Source: Candidatus Pseudomonas phytovorans (GTDB taxonomy: Bacteria; Pseudomonadota; Gammaproteobacteria; Pseudomonadales; Pseudomonadaceae). Taken from it: a stretch of 64,000 bases of DNA. The stretch spans positions 695,001 through 759,000 of the forward strand of contig CP119325.1 of the NCBI GenBank assembly GCA_029202525.1, written 5' to 3'. Under the pieces are notes generated by a model. It did no database searches and was not told where the DNA came from. It saw only the letters and a program-made list of their open reading frames with translations. The translations under genes and the position numbers were made by a program. Positions within the stretch are counted from its first letter, which is position 1, and the number at the start of each line of letters is the position of its first letter. Of this stretch, positions 42,290 through 51,385 are shown in pieces.

Positions 42290-43666
42290 TCAGGCCTTGA
42301 GCAGGTGCTTCCAGCCGCGGCTCTGATCCACTGCACGCGCTTGTTCGATACGCGCCTCAAGCAGTTCATCAGGCTCTTCGCCCAGTGGCAGCTCAGCCAG
42401 CTCGTGCAGCTTTTTCAGGTCGCCATACAGGCGGTCCATCTGCGGCGCTTCCAGCACCTGGCGGGCATGGTGCAGCCAGGTCAGCAGTTGTTCGATACGC
42501 GGCAGTTGCTCGGCCAGGTCTTCCGGGCGCTGGGTATACAACGGCAGCTTCAACGCACGGCCTTCCTCGCCCAGCAGGTGTGCCAGCCAGCTGGTCAGCT
42601 GCGCCTTGCCTTGGCGTTCGCCACGGCCTTTACGCTCCACGGTCCAGCTACGGGCCAGCAGCCAGCGCGAGGTTTCCAGCGAGAACTGGCCCCAGCGCAC
42701 ATCTTCCAGCTCTTCTGCGAACTGCTCGGGGGCGGCGCGGCGGATGTCTTCGTCATCAGTACCGGCCTGTACCAGCGGGCGCCAGTCTTCGAGCAGGGCG
42801 TCGAGGCTGCTGCGCAGGTCGCGGGTGGCGGCACGGGGTGCGGCCTGGCCAAGGCTGGCGGTGAGGGCGCGCAGTTCGCTCAGGCACTCGACCCAGTCCT
42901 GCAGCAGGCGCCAGTGGCCGTTGTGGCGGTACTGCTCGGCCAGGCGCTGGCTGCTGCCCAGCAGTTGCCAGGCCAGTGCGGCATAAGCGTCGTCCAGCGC
43001 CATTTCCGCTTCCAGCTCGGTGTGTGGCAGGCCCAGCTCGTAGCTGTCCGGCTCCAGCAGGCGGTAGCCACGCTCGGCCTTGCTGATGTCGCAGGGCATC
43101 AGCGGCAGGCTGGCGGCCAGCTCGGCGGCCAGCTCCAGCAGTGCTTGCGGATCTCCTTCACGCAGCTCCAGCTCCAGCTCGCAGATCTCTTCCTTGCGTT
43201 TGCCCGCGATCACGAAGCCCTGGTCCAGTGCGGCCTCGATCACCACTTTGCTCTTGCCACGGCCCCAGGCGATTTCGGCGTATTCGCGGCTGAAGTCGGT
43301 GGTGAACAGCGGCTTGATGGTTTTCTTGTCCAGGTCAGCCAGTTGCTCGGGCCAGCAGGTGGCGTCCAGCTTCTTCAGGTCGAGCTTGGCCTTCTCCAGC
43401 TGCCATTCGTACTCGTTGCGCTCGGACAGGCCGGCCACGCTGGTGCCGCGGCACTTGAGGGTCTGGATGACGGCATCGCCATCGCGGCGCAGGCGCAGGG
43501 CGACACGGGCGGCGGACAGCTCGCGCTCGGGGGTGTCGAAGTACTGGTTGGTCAGTTCGCGGGTCTGCCAGCCGGACTTGTTGCGCTTTTTCAGCAGGGG
43601 GTGCTCGCGCAGGGCGGCAAGAGTCTCGCGGCTGGCGCGGAGCTTGAGTTCAGTTTCTTTGTGCAT
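42290..43666 (-). CDS. ygiF: CYTH and CHAD domain protein (YgiF-like triphosphatase)
   Basis: A 458-residue protein. The CYTH domain (residues about 1-200) starts with the E-x-E-x-K motif as ETELKL and has RLRRDGDAVIQTLK and the acidic CELELELREGD strand. The C-terminal half is a helical CHAD-type domain rich in Arg/His (LAEQYRHNGHWRLLQDWVECLSELRALTA) that may bind polyphosphate. E. coli YgiF is an inorganic triphosphatase. The ATG at 43666 gives the family start MHKETELKLRA; upstream in-frame sequence is non-conserved. The gene is divergent from argE. A link to the ppk/ppx polyphosphate system in the same window is attractive but not shown. Confidence 0.88.
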   Translation of the reverse strand: MHKETELKLRASRETLAALREHPLLKKRNKSGWQTRELTNQYFDTPERELSAARVALRLRRDGDAVIQTLKCRGTSVAGLSERNEYEWQLEKAKLDLKKLDATCWPEQLADLDKKTIKPLFTTDFSREYAEIAWGRGKSKVVIEAALDQGFVIAGKRKEEICELELELREGDPQALLELAAELAASLPLMPCDISKAERGYRLLEPDSYELGLPHTELEAEMALDDAYAALAWQLLGSSQRLAEQYRHNGHWRLLQDWVECLSELRALTASLGQAAPRAATRDLRSSLDALLEDWRPLVQAGTDDEDIRRAAPEQFAEELEDVRWGQFSLETSRWLLARSWTVERKGRGERQGKAQLTSWLAHLLGEEGRALKLPLYTQRPEDLAEQLPRIEQLLTWLHHARQVLEAPQMDRLYGDLKKLHELAELPLGEEPDELLEARIEQARAVDQSRGWKHLLKA

Positions 43667-43779
43667 CACAGACTCGAAGGGGGCGTGGTTGGCACAGAGT
43701 CTACAGCAGTCGGCCGTCAACGGTTTATTCCAGACAGCGGATAGTCCTATGATGGTCAACGCTTCCGAGGAGTACCTGC

Positions 43780-44922
43780 ATGCCGTTGCCGACGCTGAAA
43801 GACCAGTTTGCCGCCCTGATCGCCGCGCCTTCGGTCAGTTGCACCCAGCCCGCGCTGGACCAGTCCAACCGCCAGGTCATCGACCTGCTGGCGGGGTGGC
43901 TGGGCGACCTGGGTTTCAAATGCGACATCCAGCAGGTATGCCCGGGCAAGTTCAACCTGCTGGCCAGCCGTGGCAGCGGCCCTGGGGGCCTGGTGCTGGC
44001 CGGGCACAGCGACACCGTCCCTTATGACGAACAACTGTGGGCCAGCGACCCGCTGAAGCTGACCGAGGTCGATGGCCGCTGGGTCGGCCTGGGCAGCTGC
44101 GACATGAAGGGCTTTTTCGCCCTGGTCATCGAAGCCGTCATCCCGCTGTTGGAGCACGATTTCAAGCAGCCACTGCTGATCCTCGCCACCTGCGACGAAG
44201 AAAGCTCCATGTCCGGTGCCCGCGCCCTGGCCGAGGCCGGCCAGCCACTGGGCCGCGCAGCGGTGATCGGCGAGCCTACCGGCCTGCGGCCGATCCGCAT
44301 GCACAAAGGCATTCTGATGGACCGCATCGACATCCTCGGGCGCAGCGGCCATTCGTCGGACCCAAGCCTCGGCCGCAGCGCCCTGGAGGCCATGCACGCG
44401 GTAATGGCCGAGCTGATGGGGCTGCGCCAGCAATGGCAGCAAACCTACCGCAACCCACAGTTCACCGTGCCGACCCCAACCATGAACTTCGGCTGTATCC
44501 ACGGTGGTGACAACCCTAACCGTATTTGCGGGCAGTGCGCCCTGGAGTTCGACCTGCGCCCATTGCCGGGCATGGATGCGGAACTATTGCGCGCGGCCAT
44601 CCGCGACAAGCTGGTGCCCGTGGCAGAGCGTTTTGAGGTGCGTATCGACTACGCGCCGTTGTTTCCCGAGGTGCCGCCGTTCGAAGAGGCTGCCGATGCC
44701 GAACTGGTGCAGGTGGCAGAACGCCTGACCGGCCATCGCGCCGAAGCGGTGGCGTTCGGTACCGAAGCGCCTTATCTTCAGCAACTGGGCTGCCAGACCA
44801 TCGTGCTGGGCCCTGGCGACATCGCCTGTGCCCACCAGCCCGGCGAATACCTTGAAATGTCACGAATCGAGCCTACCGTGCGTCTATTACGTGACCTGAT
44901 CCGGCACTATTGCCTGCACTAA
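43780..44922 (+). CDS. argE: Acetylornithine deacetylase
   Basis: A 380-residue M20 metallopeptidase-like enzyme that hydrolyses N-acetylornithine to ornithine. Metal-binding signatures are LAGHSDTVPYD (His and Asp), SCDMKGFFA (bridging Asp), TCDEESSMSGA (catalytic Glu) and GDIACAHQPGEYL (His). Many pseudomonads recycle the acetyl group with ArgJ, so this may be a supplementary or related deacylase; the deacetylase name is still the best match. The start MPLPTLKDQFAALI is standard. argA follows 124 bp later on the same strand. Confidence 0.92.
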   Translation: MPLPTLKDQFAALIAAPSVSCTQPALDQSNRQVIDLLAGWLGDLGFKCDIQQVCPGKFNLLASRGSGPGGLVLAGHSDTVPYDEQLWASDPLKLTEVDGRWVGLGSCDMKGFFALVIEAVIPLLEHDFKQPLLILATCDEESSMSGARALAEAGQPLGRAAVIGEPTGLRPIRMHKGILMDRIDILGRSGHSSDPSLGRSALEAMHAVMAELMGLRQQWQQTYRNPQFTVPTPTMNFGCIHGGDNPNRICGQCALEFDLRPLPGMDAELLRAAIRDKLVPVAERFEVRIDYAPLFPEVPPFEEAADAELVQVAERLTGHRAEAVAFGTEAPYLQQLGCQTIVLGPGDIACAHQPGEYLEMSRIEPTVRLLRDLIRHYCLH

Positions 44923-44965
44923 ACGTCAATCGAGCTGATTCGTTCCTGCCTAGAGGAGACCGCGC

Positions 44966-44992
44966 GTGACCGCAAGCCTGTTCCGACGATGA
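44966..44992 (+). other. Possible leader peptide upstream of argA (V/M-T-A-S-L-F-R-R)
   Basis: An 8-codon open frame starts with GTG at 44966 behind a strong AGAGGAG (about 8 nt away) and ends with two arginine codons (CGA CGA) directly before the TGA stop at 44990. It lies 55 bp before argA. Arg-ended leaders are used for attenuation in some biosynthetic operons. Alternatively it is a chance Shine-Dalgarno or a remnant gene. No obvious mutually exclusive hairpins were worked out. Confidence 0.25.
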
Positions 44993-45046
44993 TCCTGAAC
45001 GCCCCTTGTATCGCCGTTCTCCGTCCACTTATCCACAGGCCCTGTC

Positions 45047-46345
45047 ATGCCCGACTACGTCAACTGGCTGCGTCATGCCTCCCCGTACATCAATGCCCAT
45101 CGCGACTGCACCTTCGTGGTCATGCTCCCTGGCGATGGGGTGGAACACCCTAATTTCGGCAACATCGTCCACGACCTGGTGCTGCTGCACAGCCTTGGCG
45201 TGCGCCTGGTGCTGGTGCATGGCTCGCGCCCGCAGATCGAAAGCCGGCTGGCCGATCGCGGGCTGACCCCGCACTACCACCATGGCCTGCGTATTACCGA
45301 TGCCGCCACCCTGGACTGCGTGATCGATGCCGTTGGCGCCCTGCGCCTGGCCATCGAAGCGCGCCTGTCGATGGACATCGCCGCTTCGCCGATGCAGGGC
45401 TCGCGCCTGCGCGTGGCGTCTGGCAACCTGGTCACTGCGCGGCCGATCGGTGTGCTTGAAGGGGTGGACTACCACCACACCGGCGAAGTGCGCCGGGTCG
45501 ACCGCAAGGGCATCAGCCGCCTGCTCGACGAGCGCTCCATCGTGCTGCTGTCGCCGCTGGGCTACTCGCCCACCGGCGAAATCTTCAACCTGGCCTGCGA
45601 AGACGTGGCCACCCGCGCCGCCATCGAACTGGGGGCCGACAAGCTGCTGCTGTTCGGTGCCGATCCGGGCCTGCTGGATGCGGACGGCAAGCTGGTGAAG
45701 GAACTGCGCCCGCAGCAGGTTGCCCCGCACCTGCAGCGCTTGGGCAGCGACTACCAGGGCGAGCTGCTGGATGCCGCCGCCGAGGCCTGCAAGGGCGGCG
45801 TGGCACGCAGCCACATCGTCAGTTATGCCGAAGACGGTGCGTTGCTGACCGAGCTGTTCACCCGTGGTGGTGGCGGTACGCTGGTGTCGCAGGAGCAGTT
45901 CGAAGTGGTGCGCGAGGCGACCATCGAGGATGTTGGCGGCCTGCTGGACCTGATCAGCCCGTTGGAAGAGCAGGGCATCCTGGTGCGCCGCTCGCGTGAA
46001 GTGCTGGAGCGGGAGATCGAGCAGTTCAGTGTGGTCGAGCGCGAGGGCATGATCATCGCCTGTGCGGCGTTGTACCCGATTGCCGATTCCGAGGCTGGTG
46101 AACTGGCGTGCCTGGCGGTGAACCCGGAATACCGCCACGGCGGGCGTGGGGATGAATTGCTGGAGCGTATCGAGAGCCGGGCGCGGCAGATGGGCTTGAA
46201 TACCCTGTTCGTGCTTACGACCCGTACGGCGCACTGGTTCCGTGAGCGTGGGTTTGCGCCTAGCGGGGTAGAGCGGCTGCCCTCGGCGCGGGCCTCGCTG
46301 TACAACTACCAGCGCAATTCGAAGATTTTCGAGAAGTCTCTGTAA
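45047..46345 (+). CDS. argA: N-acetylglutamate synthase
   Basis: A 432-residue classical ArgA: an N-terminal amino-acid-kinase-like domain (residues about 1-285) that binds arginine as feedback inhibitor (MLPGDGVEHPNFGNIVHDLVLLHSLGVRLVLVHG), followed by a C-terminal GNAT acetyltransferase domain with the acetyl-CoA loop AVNPEYRHGGRGDELLERI near residue 360. It makes N-acetylglutamate from glutamate and acetyl-CoA, the first step of arginine synthesis. The ATG at 45047 starts MPDYVNWLRHASPYINA. Its own Shine-Dalgarno is weak, while a stronger one belongs to a possible leader peptide upstream. Confidence 0.95.
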   Translation: MPDYVNWLRHASPYINAHRDCTFVVMLPGDGVEHPNFGNIVHDLVLLHSLGVRLVLVHGSRPQIESRLADRGLTPHYHHGLRITDAATLDCVIDAVGALRLAIEARLSMDIAASPMQGSRLRVASGNLVTARPIGVLEGVDYHHTGEVRRVDRKGISRLLDERSIVLLSPLGYSPTGEIFNLACEDVATRAAIELGADKLLLFGADPGLLDADGKLVKELRPQQVAPHLQRLGSDYQGELLDAAAEACKGGVARSHIVSYAEDGALLTELFTRGGGGTLVSQEQFEVVREATIEDVGGLLDLISPLEEQGILVRRSREVLEREIEQFSVVEREGMIIACAALYPIADSEAGELACLAVNPEYRHGGRGDELLERIESRARQMGLNTLFVLTTRTAHWFRERGFAPSGVERLPSARASLYNYQRNSKIFEKSL

Positions 46346-46360
46346 GCCTGCACTGGCCTC

Positions 46361-46442
46361 TTCGCGGGCACGCCCGCTCCCACAGGGTAATCACAAGGCT
46401 TGAAGATTGTGATGTACCTGTGGGAGCGGGCGTGCCCGCGAA
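46361..46442. repeat. REP doublet downstream of argA
   Basis: Complementary 25-bp arms at 46361-46385 and 46418-46442, with an inner stem ATCACAA/TTGTGAT. It is followed within 25 bp by a bidirectional terminator. Confidence 0.9.
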
Positions 46443-46464
46443 GCAGGCGACGCGGTCCGGAATG

Positions 46465-46494
46465 AAAAACGCCGCCCTTGTGGGCGGCGTTTTT
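46465..46494. terminator. Bidirectional terminator between argA and the spuI-like gene
   Basis: The stem AAAAACGCCGCCC/GGGCGGCGTTTTT (46465-46477 and 46482-46494) has a 4-nt loop and A/T tracts on both sides. It can end argA transcripts (plus) and spuI transcripts (minus), whose stop is only 3 bp away. Confidence 0.92.
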
Positions 46495-46496
46495 GT

Positions 46497-47873
46497 TTAC
46501 ACGGTATGCAGGTACCAGTTGTACTCAAGGTCGGAGATCGAGTGCTCGAACTCCTCCAGCTCGCTTTCCTTGCACGCGACAAAGATGTCGATGTACTTCG
46601 GATCGATGTACTTGTTCAGGATCTCGCTGTCGTCCAGCTCGCGCAGGGCATCGCGCAAGTTGTTCGGCAGGCTCTGCTCGTGTTGTTCGTACGAGTTACC
46701 CTCTACTGGCTCCCCCGGCTCGATCTGGTTGGTCAGGCCGTGGTGTACACCGGCCAGCACGGCAGCCATCATCAGGTACGGGTTGGCGTCGGCACCGGCC
46801 ACGCGGTGCTCGATGCGTACAGCGTCCGCCGAACCGGTCGGCACGCGCAGGGCCACGGTGCGGTTGTCCAGGCCCCAGCTTGGCGCGTTCGGTACATAGA
46901 ACTGCGCGCCAAAGCGGCGGTACGAGTTGACGTTCGGGCAAAGGAACGCCATGGACGCGGGCAGGGTCTCGAGCACACCGCCGATTGCGTGACGAAGCGC
47001 GGCGTTCTGCTCGGGATCCTCGCTGGTGAAGATGTTGTTGCCATCTTTGTCCAGCACGGAAATGTGTACATGCAGGCCGTTGCCTGCCTGGCCCGGGTAG
47101 GGCTTGGCCATGAAGGTGGTGTCCATTTCATGGTCGTAGGCGATGTTCTTGATCAACCGCTTGAGCAGTACCGCGTAATCGCACGCCTTGAGCGGGTCGG
47201 CCACGTGGTGCAGGTTGACTTCGAACTGCGCCGGGGCGCTTTCCTTGACGATGGCGTCGGCCGGGATGCCTTGTTCTTTCGCGCCTTCGAGGATGTCCTG
47301 CAGGCAGTCGGCATATTCGTCGAGGTCGTCGATCAGATACACCTGGGTCGACTGCGGGCGTTTGCCCGAGATGGGCGAGCGCGGCGGCTGCGGGCGGCCG
47401 TTCACGTTCTCCTGGTCGATCAGGTAGAACTCCAGCTCGAATGCAGCGCAGATGGTCAGGCCCAGTTCGTCGAACTTGCTCACCACCTGACGCAGCACTT
47501 CACGAGGGTCGGCGAAGAACGGCTCGCCTTCGATCTCGTGCATGGTCATCAGCAGCTGGGCAGTAGGGCGCTTTTGCCACGGCTCATTACAGAGCGTGTC
47601 GGGAATCGGGTAGCAGATGCGGTCAGCATCGCCGATGTCCAGGCCAAGCCCGGTGCTTTCGACGGTGGAACCGTTGATGTCCAGGGCGAAGAGGGAGGCC
47701 GGCAGGTTGATGCCTTTCTCGTAAACCTTGTGGAGGCTGGTGCGCTCAATGCGCTTGCCACGCACCACACCATTCATATCTGCAATCAGAAGGTCAACGT
47801 AGAGAACCTCAGGATGTTCCTTAAGGAACGCGTTCGCTTCGTTAAGCTGAACGGCACGCGGGGGTACCGACAT
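46497..47873 (-). CDS. spuI: Gamma-glutamylpolyamine synthetase (SpuI-like glutamine synthetase)
   Basis: A 458-residue glutamine synthetase family enzyme of the GlnA type II/PuuA clade. It has the N-terminal beta-grasp domain (VDLLIADMNGVVRGKRI), the catalytic core with AAFELEFYLID, VNLHHVADPL, GLHVHISVLD and NRTVALRVPTGSADAVRIEHRVAGADANPYLMMAAVLAG. In P. aeruginosa spuI encodes a glutamylpolyamine synthetase; the same role, adding glutamate to putrescine and related amines, is inferred from context. An AAAGGTG lies about 8 nt before the ATG. The gene is divergent from spuB across a long spacer. Confidence 0.87.
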   Translation of the reverse strand: MSVPPRAVQLNEANAFLKEHPEVLYVDLLIADMNGVVRGKRIERTSLHKVYEKGINLPASLFALDINGSTVESTGLGLDIGDADRICYPIPDTLCNEPWQKRPTAQLLMTMHEIEGEPFFADPREVLRQVVSKFDELGLTICAAFELEFYLIDQENVNGRPQPPRSPISGKRPQSTQVYLIDDLDEYADCLQDILEGAKEQGIPADAIVKESAPAQFEVNLHHVADPLKACDYAVLLKRLIKNIAYDHEMDTTFMAKPYPGQAGNGLHVHISVLDKDGNNIFTSEDPEQNAALRHAIGGVLETLPASMAFLCPNVNSYRRFGAQFYVPNAPSWGLDNRTVALRVPTGSADAVRIEHRVAGADANPYLMMAAVLAGVHHGLTNQIEPGEPVEGNSYEQHEQSLPNNLRDALRELDDSEILNKYIDPKYIDIFVACKESELEEFEHSISDLEYNWYLHTV

Positions 47874-48447
47874 GATGCAACACCTTTGTTGTTAAAAATA
47901 TCAATCAAGGGGGGCTTGCAGGACCAGTCAATCGAAAAGCCATACTGATGTCAAGCCAACCCCATGATGCCCTGAAATGGCACATCTACGGCAGATTTGC
48001 TGCATATCGGGGCATGCCATTATCCGCTATTTCACCTCTGAAGGGCTATCTCAAGCGTGCCGTCTTTTATTTTTTACGCGGGTGTTGTGTAAAAAAATGA
48101 ACAAGGCTAAGCTCGGTCACAACCCAGAACACAATAATACGAGGGTCACATGGTCCGCTTGCCGCGACCTGAAAGCACTGCCTGCGCAGTGCCAACGGGT
48201 ACCTCTGTCGTTTTTGCAAGCTTCGTCAATGGTGCTGCCGCCCTGGCCGCAATAATTGACGTTTGGCGTTGCCGGACCCGCCCTCGCAGCGGCTTGCTGC
48301 CCTTCGTTTCGTCTTTCTGCCTTTTGAACTCATTTCGGACACAGCTGATTTCAGTGTATCCACTGTGGCTCTGCGCGGGGTTTTTTGCTTTAGCAATCCA
48401 CTCCATCCAGAATCAAGTCGCGGACCACCTTACCTCCTGAGGTATTT
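47874..48447. promoter_or_regulatory. Long divergent regulatory region between spuI and spuB
   Basis: A 574-bp spacer with no convincing gene. It contains a possible sigma-54 element (TGGCAC at 47978-47983 with GC at 47991-47992; spacing of GG to GC is correct but the TT before GC is absent) oriented toward spuB. There are several AT-rich stretches and, near the spuB start, a TACCTCCTGAGGTA palindrome (48431-48444) that includes the ribosome binding site. A 96-codon open frame at 48150-48440 with GAGGG before its ATG has no recognisable similarity. In P. aeruginosa, spuA lies between spuI and spuB; no spuA sequence was recognised here. Confidence 0.5.
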
Positions 48448-49806
48448 ATGAGTAACAACCTCGACCAGCTCACCGATTGGTTGAAAGAGCACAAGATCAC
48501 CGAAGTCGAATGCATGATCAGTGACCTGACCGGCATTACACGCGGCAAGATTTCGCCCACCAACAAATTCATCGCCGAAAAAGGCATGCGTCTGCCCGAG
48601 AGCGTGCTGCTGCAGACCGTGACCGGCGACTACGTCGACGACGACATCTATTACGAACTGCTCGACCCGGCCGACATCGACATGATCTGCCGCCCCGACG
48701 AGAATGCCGTGTTCCTTGTGCCGTGGGCCATCGAGCCGACTGCGCAGGTGATTCACGACACCTACGACAAGAAGGGCAACCCGGTCGAACTGTCGCCGCG
48801 CAACGTCTTGAAGAAAGTCCTCAAACTCTACACCGACAAGGGCTGGCAGCCGATTGTCGCGCCGGAGATGGAGTTCTACCTGACCAAACGCAGCGAAGAC
48901 CCGGACTTCCCGTTGCAGCCCCCGGTAGGCCGTTCGGGCCGCCCGGAGACCGGCCGCCAGTCGTTCTCGATCGAAGCGGCCAACGAATTCGACCCGCTGT
49001 TCGAAGACGTCTACGACTGGTGCGAACTGCAGCAACTGGACCTGGACACGCTGATTCACGAAGACGGCACGGCGCAGATGGAAATCAACTTCCGTCACGG
49101 CGACGCCCTGCACCTGGCCGACCAGATCCTGGTGTTCAAGCGCACCATGCGCGAGGCCGCGCTCAAGCACAACGTGGCCGCTACCTTCATGGCCAAGCCG
49201 ATGACCGGCGAGCCGGGCAGTGCCATGCACCTGCACCAGAGCGTGGTCGACCTGGCCACCGGCAAGAACATCTTCAGCAATGAAGACGGCAGCATGAGCG
49301 ATCTGTTCCTCAACCACATCGGTGGCCTGCAGAAGTTTATCCCCGAAGCGCTACCGCTGTTCGCCCCCAACGTCAACTCGTTCCGCCGCTTCCTGCCCGA
49401 CACGTCGGCACCGGTGAACGTGGAGTGGGGCGAAGAAAACCGCACCGTCGGCCTGCGCGTACCGGATGCCGGCCCGCAAAGCCGCCGGGTCGAGAACCGC
49501 CTGCCGGGCGCCGACGCCAACCCGTACCTGGCCATTGCCGCCAGCCTGCTGTGTGGCTACATCGGCATGGTCGAAGGCATCGAGGCCAGCGCGCCAGTAC
49601 AGGGCCGTGGGTACGAGCGCCGCAACCTGCGCCTGCCACTGACCATCGAAGACGCCCTGGAACGCATGGAGAACAGCCGTGCGCTGGTGCAGTACCTGGG
49701 CAAGAAGTTCATCACCGGCTACGTCGCCACCAAGCGCGCCGAGCATGAAAATTTCAAACGTGTCATCAGCTCCTGGGAACGTGAGTTCCTGCTGTTCGCT
49801 GTCTGA
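48448..49806 (+). CDS. spuB: Gamma-glutamylpolyamine synthetase (SpuB-like glutamine synthetase)
   Basis: A 452-residue glutamine synthetase family enzyme and paralogue of the divergent spuI product. Catalytic landmarks are VAPEMEFYLTKR, QMEINFRHGDALHLAD, GSAMHLHQSVVDLATGKNIF, NRTVGLRVPDAGPQSRRVENRLPGADANPYLAI. It probably glutamylates putrescine or spermidine in the first step of catabolism. Its Shine-Dalgarno GAGGT is embedded in a palindrome, which may limit translation. It is followed by spuC after 48 bp. Confidence 0.9.
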   Translation: MSNNLDQLTDWLKEHKITEVECMISDLTGITRGKISPTNKFIAEKGMRLPESVLLQTVTGDYVDDDIYYELLDPADIDMICRPDENAVFLVPWAIEPTAQVIHDTYDKKGNPVELSPRNVLKKVLKLYTDKGWQPIVAPEMEFYLTKRSEDPDFPLQPPVGRSGRPETGRQSFSIEAANEFDPLFEDVYDWCELQQLDLDTLIHEDGTAQMEINFRHGDALHLADQILVFKRTMREAALKHNVAATFMAKPMTGEPGSAMHLHQSVVDLATGKNIFSNEDGSMSDLFLNHIGGLQKFIPEALPLFAPNVNSFRRFLPDTSAPVNVEWGEENRTVGLRVPDAGPQSRRVENRLPGADANPYLAIAASLLCGYIGMVEGIEASAPVQGRGYERRNLRLPLTIEDALERMENSRALVQYLGKKFITGYVATKRAEHENFKRVISSWEREFLLFAV

Positions 49807-49854
49807 TCAACCCTGAGGCTGCGTGTACGTGGCCACCGGAAACTGGAGAGGCAA

Positions 49855-51216
49855 ATGAGCGTCAACAACCCGCAAACCCGTGAATGGCAGAACCTGAGCG
49901 GCGAGCACCACCTTGCACCCTTTTCTGACTACAAGCAGTTGAAGGAAAAGGGGCCGCGCATCATTACCAAGGCGCAGGGTGTGCATTTGTGGGACAGCGA
50001 GGGCAACAAGATCCTCGATGGCATGGCCGGCCTGTGGTGCGTGGCAGTCGGCTATGGTCGGGAAGAACTGGTGCAGGCGGCCGAGAAGCAGATGCGCGAG
50101 CTGCCGTACTACAACCTGTTCTTCCAGACCGCTCACCCGCCAGCACTGGAACTGGCCAAGGCGATCACCGATGTGGCGCCCGAGGGCATGACCCATGTGT
50201 TCTTCACCGGCTCCGGCTCCGAGGGCAACGACACCGTGCTGCGCATGGTGCGCCACTACTGGGCGCTGAAGGGCAAGCCGCACAAGCAGACCATCATCGG
50301 CCGTATCAACGGCTACCATGGCTCCACGTTCGCCGGTGCTTGCCTGGGCGGTATGAGTGGCATGCACGAGCAGGGCGGCCTGCCGATCCCTGGCATCGTG
50401 CATATCCCGCAGCCGTACTGGTTCGGTGAAGGTGGCGACATGACTCCGGATGAATTCGGTGTCTGGGCTGCTGAGCAGTTGGAAAAGAAAATCCTCGAAG
50501 TCGGCGAAGACAATGTTGCCGCCTTCATCGCCGAGCCGATCCAGGGCGCCGGCGGCGTGATCATCCCGCCTGAGACCTACTGGCCGAAGGTGAAGGAGAT
50601 CCTTGCCAAGTACGACATCCTGTTTGTTGCCGACGAAGTCATCTGTGGTTTCGGCCGTACCGGCGAGTGGTTCGGCTCTGACTACTACGACCTCAAACCC
50701 GACCTGATGACCATCGCCAAAGGCCTGACCTCCGGTTACATCCCCATGGGCGGTGTGATCGTGCGTGACAAAGTGGCCAAGGTGATCAGCGAAGGCGGTG
50801 ACTTCAACCACGGCTTTACCTATTCGGGCCACCCGGTAGCGGCTGCAGTGGGCCTGGAAAACCTGCGGATTCTGCGCGACGAAAAAATTGTCGAGAATGC
50901 GCGCACCGAAGCGGCACCGTATTTGCAAAAGCGTTTGCGTGAGCTGCAGGACCACCCGCTGGTGGGTGAAGTACGCGGCCTGGGCATGCTTGGCGCGATC
51001 GAGCTGGTCAAGGACAAAGCCACCCGCAGCCGTTACGAGGGCAAGGGCGTGGGCATGATCTGCCGTAACTTCTGCTTTGAAAACGGCCTGATCATGCGGG
51101 CGGTGGGGGACACCATGATCATCGCGCCGCCGCTGGTCATCAGCCATGCGCAGATCGACGAACTGGTGGAAAAGGCGCGCAAATGCCTCGATCTGACCCT
51201 GGAGGCGATCAACTGA
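49855..51216 (+). CDS. spuC: Polyamine:pyruvate aminotransferase SpuC
   Basis: A 453-residue class III PLP aminotransferase. The cofactor lysine is in DLMTIAKGLTSGYIPMGG near residue 288, with the upstream VADEVICGFGRTGEWFGS and AEPIQGAGGVIIPPETYWP segments. The SpuC enzyme of Pseudomonas transfers the amino group of putrescine (or glutamylated derivatives) to pyruvate. It fits between spuB and the transport genes. It is followed by a 14-bp perfect inverted repeat. Confidence 0.95.
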   Translation: MSVNNPQTREWQNLSGEHHLAPFSDYKQLKEKGPRIITKAQGVHLWDSEGNKILDGMAGLWCVAVGYGREELVQAAEKQMRELPYYNLFFQTAHPPALELAKAITDVAPEGMTHVFFTGSGSEGNDTVLRMVRHYWALKGKPHKQTIIGRINGYHGSTFAGACLGGMSGMHEQGGLPIPGIVHIPQPYWFGEGGDMTPDEFGVWAAEQLEKKILEVGEDNVAAFIAEPIQGAGGVIIPPETYWPKVKEILAKYDILFVADEVICGFGRTGEWFGSDYYDLKPDLMTIAKGLTSGYIPMGGVIVRDKVAKVISEGGDFNHGFTYSGHPVAAAVGLENLRILRDEKIVENARTEAAPYLQKRLRELQDHPLVGEVRGLGMLGAIELVKDKATRSRYEGKGVGMICRNFCFENGLIMRAVGDTMIIAPPLVISHAQIDELVEKARKCLDLTLEAIN

Positions 51217-51249
51217 TCACCTGCTAGGCTAGCGATGTGACATTAAGTC

Positions 51250-51289
51250 GTTACAAGGCTCTGCTTACCTTGAAACAGAGCCTTGTAAC
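51250..51289 (+). promoter_or_regulatory. 14-bp perfect stem-loop between spuC and spuD
   Basis: GTTACAAGGCTCTG at 51250-51263 pairs exactly with CAGAGCCTTGTAAC at 51276-51289, with a 12-nt loop. A second small hairpin (GCGACT/AGTCGC near 51303-51319) follows. There is no T tract. It may stabilise or process the transcript or act as an operator ahead of the transport genes. Confidence 0.55.
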
Positions 51290-51385
51290 TTGCCAGACTA
51301 GCGACTGTTTCAGTCGCCGCGCGCTCTGCACCGTGGGTCCTGGCTGCTGAACGGAAGGCTAAATAAAAATTCTGGAGCATTACGC

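Noticed and set aside
48150..48440. A 96-codon frame with GAGGG before its ATG in the spuI-spuB spacer
   Set aside because: No recognisable family, odd composition with scattered Cys, Trp and Arg, and it runs into the spuB leader. Kept only as a note on the spacer.
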